In this document: one piece after another, positions 9,624 to 14,727 of the stretch
Position numbering within the stretch: the first letter of the stretch is position 1
Layout of the letters: every line of letters starts with the position of its first letter
Assembly: GCA_013054445.1 (NCBI GenBank)
Contig: JAAMPI010001411.1
Location: 1 to 14,727 of the forward strand
DNA: 14,727 bases
Source: Cudoniella acicularis
Taxonomy: Eukaryota; Ascomycota; Leotiomycetes; Helotiales; Helotiaceae
Direction of reading: 5' to 3'
The notes under the pieces: model-generated
Database searches by the model: none
The model's input: the letters and a program-made list of their open reading frames with translations, nothing else
Told to the model about the DNA's origin: nothing
Program-made: the position numbers and the translations under genes

Positions 9624-9813
9624 CAGATCTATAATATGAACCGGATGGACAGCCTACTCCAATACTAGCAATACTAGGGTTCGCGTTCCCTACTTGGACG
9701 CACTGTATCTTGAACAGGCAGCTCAAAGCTGCCGAGACTTTCAAAATAAGAAGGACCGCAGCAAGGCCAGCAGAATCCTCAGATGCTGTTGTAAACTGGA
9801 GGTTAAAGTGAGG
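9624..9813 (-). other. Candidate 5' exon or N-terminal remnant of the membrane-protein gene
   Basis: An open minus-strand frame contains LAAVLLILKVSAAL, then VQVGNANPSIASIGVG. The NP-x-IA-x-IGV block is what I associate with the N-terminal part of this membrane family, just ahead of its first helix. A donor GTGAGA at 9623 and an AG at 9575-9574 (50-nt intron) would join it in frame as ...SYYRS-V-MIAILVSLYSY to the exon at 9573-9412. No ATG is found in this frame, so either another small exon lies upstream or the 5' end has been lost. Confidence 0.35.
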
Positions 9814-10295
9814 CTAAGTTGTCCCTCGCTTATAGCATCAGTAGCGTTCAGCTTGCAGAGGCGGCTTTGCGCAAGAAAGTAAATTAAAAAAACATAGATT
9901 ACTTATACATTGCCTAACGGCTAATTCCTTTGCATACTGTTGGTTTGAGGTAGGGTAGGACGGGGTGTCTAGTGGGCGATGCAGGTACGCTGCGCTGCGC
10001 CAAAATTTGTGAGAAGGAAAGTGAGCTGTGGCATTAGGCATTACACTGTACGGCCGAGGTAATTTGCGAGGACCGTCAGGTTGTATGAGATAGTATAAAT
10101 TGGGCGACTTCGCACTATGATTAATGACTCGCAGTCCAGCTCCAGGGGGTCATGCTATATTATGAAGTCTTGAGAAGACTGCAAGGTACTTCCTGACCAC
10201 AATGTATTAGCAACTTTCAAAGAATGAAGATTATGATTTAAGTAACAAACAAGTAAATAGAGAAACGCGGGACTTTGTGACAAAAATGGTGACGT
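9814..10295. other. Intergenic, no gene recognised
   Basis: There are short open frames only. A 67-codon minus-strand ATG frame (10041-9838) has no recognisable product. A perfect short inverted repeat, AGTCTT-GAG-AAGACT, lies near 10168-10182. I see nothing else. Confidence 0.5.
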
Positions 10296-10805
10296 TTACT
10301 CTTTCTCCCACCTTTGCATGGTTGCCTTGATAAGCCCCATAGAGGATTGATCAGGGCTTAAACTCTCTCCGCCTTCAATGCCGAGAGATGTTTTTTTTTG
10401 ATGTTCGAATACTGACGGCAACGGTCTAATGAAAAAAAGCCCCGCTTTTCCAAAACGACACCTCAAAACGCTGCAGAGAATCCCAATGGCGGTACATAAA
10501 AAGGTTGCGAGTTGAGCAAGACTTTGCACATGAGCCAGCTGCACAAGACCCCGCCACACGATGTTTGACAGCACATGAATTGCAACATTCTAGACTTTTG
10601 ACTTGCCGGCAGAATAAATCTCTGGAACTTCAGAGTTGGCTTGGCCTTCAGCTTCTAGGGGCTGAAATGCTGCAACAAGCACTCAATACAGTGGTATCCA
10701 ACTGCGATGTGTAATTTCTCTTTCGTAGTCGATATGACGTATAAAGGCTGCGGTGACAAGTAGCACAATGCGCCGAGGAAATACTGAGACATTGGGTTGA
10801 TCCAT
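10296..10805 (-). pseudogene. Decayed protein gene of unknown family, two internal stops
   Basis: Reading the minus strand from an ATG at 10805-10803 (directly preceded by an in-frame TAG) gives 169 codon positions in a single frame to a TAA at 10298-10296, interrupted only by TGA (10685-10683, position 41) and TAG (10592-10590, position 72). The translation is coding-like throughout: MDQPNVSVFPRRIVLLVTAA, DYEREITHRSWIPLY, VLVAAFQPLEAEGQANSEVP, then SNIVWRGLVQLAHVQSLAQL, a hydrophobic stretch TFLCTAIGILCSVL, FIRPLPSVFEHQKK and a C-terminal GLIKATMQRWEKE. One frame with a well-placed ATG and stop and no indel points to a recently inactivated gene. TAG can come from CAG or TGG by a CpA to TpA change, as in repeat-induced point mutation; TGA would fit CGA by another C to T change. 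I do not recognise the family. Alternatives are small introns around the stops or stop readthrough. Confidence 0.5.
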
Positions 10806-11016
10806 CTATTGTTCGAAGGGAAAATATGTTCTGTTACAATGAAGTGACACCGGCTTGGCAGATCAGTAAGTACTTGGGCGGATAACTGTATCCTCGACGC
10901 CAAACGCAACTGGCGATGATCAACAACTACACGGAACTTGTGAAACGAAAGTATATACCGAGCAAAGAAACTATTAGCAAGATAAAAATAAAAATTAGAA
11001 GCCCCGCGAGCTGTAA

Positions 11017-11418
11017 AGCCGAGGCCTAGCCTTGAAGGGTTTGTACGCCCTCTTGGAAGCATTGGAAGAAGACAGGACTGCTGAAGACTTGGACAACGTG
11101 GCTCCTGCGGCGGCTTGCTAGATATTATCTGCAGGAAAGGAGATCCGGGAGAATAGAGTGAGAAATTCAACGTCTGTTATTGGCGATGATTGCGTCAAAA
11201 GATCTCCTAGAAGTAGGGGTCAGCTGTACTCTGGCGCAAAAGGGGTTTCGAATGAAAGATGGGCTTTCTGGAAAGTAAGGTTCAGAATGCTGAGCAGGAG
11301 GATGGATCTGAGTGAGAATAGTCGATTATACGCGACCCAGGCAATGGATGAGATGCGCTCAATCGAGGTCAGAGGCGGGTGGAACTACTCAAATTCTGGT
11401 CTGCCCTGGGAAAGGTAA
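11017..11418 (+). pseudogene. DUF3632-like gene relic (C-terminal part) with an internal stop
   Basis: One plus-strand frame is open from 11017 to a TAA at 11416-11418 except for a TAG at 11119-11121. Before the stop it reads LYALLEALEEDRTAEDLDNV and APAAAC; after it ILSAGKEIRENR, RSRGQLYSGAKGVSNERWAF, WKVRFRMLSRRMDLSENSR and YATQAMDEMRSIEV. Known: fungal DUF3632 proteins carry an AL-x-x-ALE helix, then an AAA-x-W-I-x-YAG block and a terminal ERW-x-x-WK-x-RF segment followed by a helix ending in an acidic M-x-x-IE. The internal TAG sits exactly where the family has Trp (AAAxW), so a TGG to TAG change is the simplest reading; on the other strand this is CpA to TpA. The N-terminal half is not recognisable upstream of a TAA at 11014. 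Function of the family is unknown. Confidence 0.5.
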
Positions 11419-12170
11419 TACCTATCCATCGAAAGTGGCCTCAATGAGAACGGCAGACGCAGTTGTTGGACCAAGTGATGCGAGGACAAATATGCTGTGG
11501 ATCCTCCGAGGAAAATTGAAGTCAAACCAAGTGGGCTCAAGGCTCATTGCCGGTTCGAGGAAATATCCAGAAGGAAAGAGTGAGGATTAAATTCGATATG
11601 ATGGAAGTGGTGATGTATGGCCAAGCATGCGAGTGGAAATAATATCAGAAGATTGAGCGTTCGATCGAGTTGGTTATAGTAACCCAGAAAAAAGCTGTAA
11701 AGTGTCTATTTTTGAAATTAATGACTTGTGACCTACCAGAGTCCAAACATCGAACGCCACTGTCATCGTGCGTGTTGCCTCAAGACTTCGGTCAGCTCCA
11801 GCAATAGAGGGCTCGAGCTCAGAGCGACGAGATGAACACGAACCCGAACTTCACGAACTTACTTGAAAGTAGTAAGCTGAGATGCAAAGGAATTTCTGAC
11901 GCCAGAAATAGACTCAATTGTTAGCCTCCGCATCAGGTCTTCGTGAGTGAAAGTAGAATCTTCACGTCGAAAATATTCCTACCAAAAATATGCGCGCACA
12001 GACCTATTTCCGTCCCGGCGAAAAGATTCCCCGCTCCGACAACAGCTCCAAAAATCTACAAGTCGCATGTGCATCAATACCACATCGAGCCATCCCTCCC
12101 CTCACACTCACCACGGCGCACCCAATTCCTGTGCAGACGACTCAATCCATATTATAGGACAAGCTACAGG
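11419..12170. promoter_or_regulatory. Intergenic and upstream region of uS17m
   Basis: The 752 bp between the DUF3632-like relic and the uS17m start hold no supported gene. The plus frame at 11312-11590 is only partly coding-like and has no recognisable product. The last about 200 bp should hold the uS17m promoter and leader; no clear TATA box is seen. Confidence 0.4.
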
Positions 12171-12664
12171 ATGTCGCACCAAGTCCAAAAGCTCGCCGCC
12201 TCAGCCTCGCGGCAAATAAATGCCGTCGTCGTATCCTCCGGCCTGATGAACAAAACAGTGAAAGTACGGATAGGAGTGCAAAAATGGAATAACCACATTC
12301 AAAAGGTTCGTGTCCCCTCCTGGTTTTCAAATCCCAATCAATTACGAAGAAAACCAGCTAACCCCTCAAAAAGGACTTCAACCATACCTCCCATCTCCTA
12401 GTCCACGACCCAGCTTCGTCCCTCCGCACCGGCGACATCATCTCCATCTCCCCGGGCTGGCGCGTATCCAAAAACGTGCACCATGTTGTCCGCGAGATCG
12501 TAGCGCCGTTTGGGGAGCCGATCGAGGCACGGCCTCCGGTGCCGAGTGAGGAGGAGAGAATGAAGGTTCGCGAGGCGAAGAAGAAGGCTAAGGAGGAACG
12601 GAGGAGGTCGAGGAGAGGGAATGAGAGGGAGAAGGCTGCTGGTGAAACCAGTACGAGTTCGTGA
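12171..12664 (+). CDS. MRPS17: Mitochondrial small-subunit ribosomal protein uS17m
   Basis: Two exons, 12171-12305 and 12374-12664, encode 141 residues. The 68-nt intron has donor GTTCGT, branch site CTAAC at 12358-12362 and acceptor AAAAAG, phase 0, joining HIQK to DFNHTSHLLVHD. The start at 12171 is the first ATG in a frame open since 11943. Residues 16-95 match the S17 OB-fold: INAVVVSSGLMNKTVKVRIG, KWNNHIQK, LLVHDPASSLRTGDIISI, PGWRVSKNVHHVVREIVAPF. After about residue 105 there is a highly charged tail rich in K, R and E, ending ETSTSS, which is a fungal extension. Known: uS17m binds the 5' domain of mitochondrial 12S-like rRNA early in small-subunit assembly. No separate presequence is obvious; the basic N-terminus may serve. 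The gene appears intact. Confidence 0.9.
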
Positions 12665-13100
12665 TGTGTACCAATTTGAGGGCTTGGAGGAGGAAGAAAT
12701 GCTGCGACGAGAAGGAACGGGGACAGGAAGCCTCGACATGTACAGATTCAAAAGGGAGAGGGCATGGAGGAAAGGGAATAGAAGGGACAGCGAGAAGGGT
12801 CGCCTCCAAAATACCATGCATGTATATATAAAGGCGTTTGGGGACTTGTATCATACCACGAGTACAACAGAAAGAGAGGCATTGCAGGCGCATCGATCGC
12901 ATGTATAAAATCCCAACATTCTAAAAGCGCCATATTCAATCCACTAACATCTAAAGCTTCGCGCAGCTCTTGATATTAACCATTGCAATGCCTCTAGTTG
13001 CGCTTAGAACTCTAGCTATCACTTGTTGAGCATCGTTCCGTCTCCTTGTCTTTATTCTATACCACTTCGCCTAATACTCACCCTTCAAAAGATTTAAAAA
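12665..13100. other. 3' flank of uS17m, no gene recognised
   Basis: The overlapping frames here (12588-12939 on either strand) are shadows of one another with no recognisable product. Composition becomes AT- and pyrimidine-rich toward the right. Confidence 0.5.
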
Positions 13101-13105
13101 TCTAA

Positions 13106-13969
13106 ACTTTTGTTGCAAGTCGCACCAGTAATATATTCTAGCCTCTCTACTAGCTCTCTCATTAGCGTGTATATTGTGTGGTGTCTTTTAGCCTGGTCTC
13201 GTCCACCACCCTCTCTCTGTTTTTACGTTATTCAGCTCGCCTTCGTTTTATATTCACCTATCAAGAGATCAGATAAAATCCAAAGTTTTATTACAAGTCG
13301 CAAAAATCGTCTTATTCTTAAACCTGCGAAACTATGAGACTAGAAATCTCAGTCTGAGATTGCAAAATGCAATAAAGCTCTGTTTACCTCCGGCCGTTCA
13401 CTCTCTCATCAAAACCGACTTTGTCGCATTTCGCAATCTGAATCTCACCCTTATTCTTGTCATCTCATACCCGCCCCTCATCTCAAGCTGAAGTTCTTTA
13501 TTCTTTTATACTATAATTCTTTCACACCCAAAAAAGACTAAAGACTTCGGAAGCCATGCTATAAAGTAACTTCAAACCACAATTTGCAAAGTTCGCAAGA
13601 GACTGACAAAAGGATCCTTCTTTCTCTCTAAGTTTGCATGAGAGTCAGGACTTCACATGAGATTGCGATGTGAAACAAAAAACAGACGTATATCCAAGCT
13701 TCACTACCCTCCAGGCTTCAAGTCAATACGAACTCTTATCGTAGTTGATTTGAGATTTCGATATGTAACAAACGATTCTTATCTATAGGAAGGAGTCCAG
13801 AGTCACTACCTCTCAGACTTCAAACATATAAAATCCTTATTATATTTAATGGTTTGATTTTTGCGATGTGCAACAAAAAACACTAAGCGTGGAGTCACTG
13901 CCCTCTAGACTTCAAGTCTGTCCTAATCCGAGTTAACGCTTTGATTTGAGATTTCGATATGCAATAAAA
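13106..13969. repeat. Eight diverged copies of a ~21-bp motif, partly in a tandem array
   Basis: The direct motif is close to AGATTTCGATATGCAACAAAA. Direct copies: 13357-13377, 13660-13680, 13753-13773, 13857-13877 and 13949-13969. Inverted copies: 13106-13126, 13285-13305 and 13419-13439. The four right-hand direct copies lie 91-105 bp apart, and a second shared block (TCACTACCCTCCAGACTTCAAGT-like) follows three of them at 13701, 13803 and 13895, so this is a degenerate tandem array. Most differences between copies are C/T or G/A. Confidence 0.6.
13357..13439. repeat. Inverted repeat, 21-bp arms with 41-bp loop
   Basis: The arms 13357-13377 and 13419-13439 are complementary at 18 of 21 positions. 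All three mismatches are A/C on the plus strand, which become U-G pairs in a minus-strand RNA, so that RNA could form an uninterrupted stem. Confidence 0.55.
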
Positions 13970-14655
13970 AATCTAAGTATAAACAAATATAAATTCACTA
14001 GTACTTCCAAGCTTCGATTATTTCCCCCTATATCTGGCTTATACCCACACCCACGCCCAACAACATGCCCTTCCCCCCCTCCAAAAACCCAATATCCCAC
14101 CTAACTCCCTCCTTTTTAAAAAAAAAATTACCAGCATTCCCCCCAAAACAACCCCATTTCCTCTAAGGAGAAATGGATCCGAGAAACTCGAGTCATCAAG
14201 ACAACCACTACATTGAATGCCTCTCTTCTGGTTTCTCTGGCAGATCATCCAGGAGGCCAGAGTCCCCTGTCTCTTGGAAATAAAAATTGCCTATTATGTT
14301 ATATATATGCAGTAGGGAGTTAAGAGAGGTTTGCCGGAGCCCTCCTATTAGGCCTCGGCTTAAACCCAAGCCGGCCAGATAAGTTTGAACATTTATATTG
14401 CACAACGTATATCGTTATTTATGTTATGCTAGTTTAGCGTCTATGTATCTTGCCTCTCTCATAACCCGGCCTCCCTTCTCTCTGTCTCAAAGTTCATATC
14501 ATGCCATTTCGCCTAATATTTACTTACACGTTTCAATATGACGGGATGAAAATTCTCAATTAAGCCAGAGGTTTGCAACTCTAAGTAAATGGCGTTTGAG
14601 GAAATACAAGTGCCTAGGACCTTTACAACTTTAATGTCTTATTAGCCATATACCT
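13970..14655. other. AT-rich, gene-poor region
   Basis: It has C-rich and A-rich low-complexity stretches (14040-14160), an alternating TA run (14301-14309) and a short hairpin (14351-14376). A 36-codon ATG frame at 14173-14283 is too short to support. A copy of a CACTTCGCCTAATACTCAC-like sequence seen at 13062-13080 recurs near 14505-14525 as a dispersed repeat. No gene is recognised. Confidence 0.5.
14351..14376. other. Short GC-rich hairpin
   Basis: CGGCTT (14356-14361) pairs with AAGCCG (14368-14373) around the loop AAACCC, and GGC/GCC outside extends it to nine base pairs with a two-base bulge. It stands out in AT-rich surroundings. No following T-run makes it a terminator, and its role is unknown. 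Confidence 0.4.
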
Positions 14656-14658
14656 AGC

Positions 14659-14727
14659 TATAAAAACCCCGAATTTTTTGACTTCACTCCTAGCCTCCCC
14701 TTCTCAATCAATATCAAAACCAAAACT
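14659..14727 (+). promoter_or_regulatory. TATA box and leader of a gene beyond the right edge
   Basis: TATAAAAA at 14659-14666 is followed by a pyrimidine-rich stretch and then CAATCAATATCAAAACCAAAACT at the window end (14705-14727 region), with no ATG. This is the typical look of a fungal core promoter and 5' leader, with initiation expected around 14690-14710. The gene itself lies outside. Confidence 0.5.

Noticed and set aside
9672..9686. tRNA-like B box (GGGTTCGCGTTCCC)
   Set aside because: The loop lacks the usual A after TTCG, and no cloverleaf with A box and anticodon arm can be built upstream.
10655..11170. 171-codon open frame on the minus strand
   Set aside because: It begins with TTG, not ATG, has no recognisable domains, and is antisense to or overlaps the two better-supported relics in other frames.
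12398..12817. 139-codon minus-strand frame opposite uS17m
   Set aside because: It is the antisense shadow of exon 2 of uS17m; its leucine/serine/arginine-rich content comes from the purine-rich tail on the other strand.
14173..14283. 36-codon ATG frame
   Set aside because: It is too short, has no recognisable product and lies in a gene-poor, low-complexity region.
14268..14405. Possible solo LTR (starts TG, ends CA, TA-rich centre)
   Set aside because: No target-site duplication flanks it and no second copy or internal retroelement sequence is visible in the window.

Overview
The window reads as nuclear DNA of a filamentous ascomycete (Pezizomycotina; a leotiomycete is my guess from overall protein character, not proven). 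The reasons are split genes with short introns (47-188 nt), GT..AG ends and CTAAC-type branch sites, plus fungal families such as Vid27 and a mitochondrial uS17. One base is unresolved (N at 4299), so this is draft sequence and single-base indels must be read with care.

Left part (1-7438): the 5' end of a ketopantoate-reductase-like gene runs off the left edge on the minus strand. Opposite it, across a shared 462-bp upstream region, is an intronless plus-strand gene (751-1464) with a WHQD...H...R pattern. Next comes a three-exon plus-strand gene (1745-4258) for a single-pass membrane protein with a repetitive SG-x-I beta-strand domain of the DUF4097/adhesin type; its reading frame is broken twice at short homopolymers. 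Vid27 (minus, 4836-7438) faces it tail to tail and is complete, with a 19-nt first exon.

Middle part (7439-12170): between two housekeeping genes (vid27 and mitochondrial uS17) lies an accessory stretch. It holds a minus-strand multi-exon gene for a polytopic membrane protein (8563-9571, 5' end uncertain), an orphan C-terminal-looking exon (8084-8272), and two decayed genes: a 170-codon minus-strand frame with two internal stops (10296-10805) and a DUF3632-like plus-strand relic with one internal stop (11017-11418). These relics are visible only when reading through stop codons.

Right part (12171-14727): the two-exon uS17m gene is intact. After it comes about 2 kb of AT-rich, gene-poor DNA carrying a roughly 21-bp motif in eight diverged copies (five direct, three inverted), four of them in a degenerate tandem array of 91-105 bp period. 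The window ends in a TATA box and a pyrimidine/CA-rich leader, so another plus-strand gene probably starts just beyond the edge.

The genes do not form one pathway. The layout is ordinary fungal housekeeping genes flanking a decaying accessory island.
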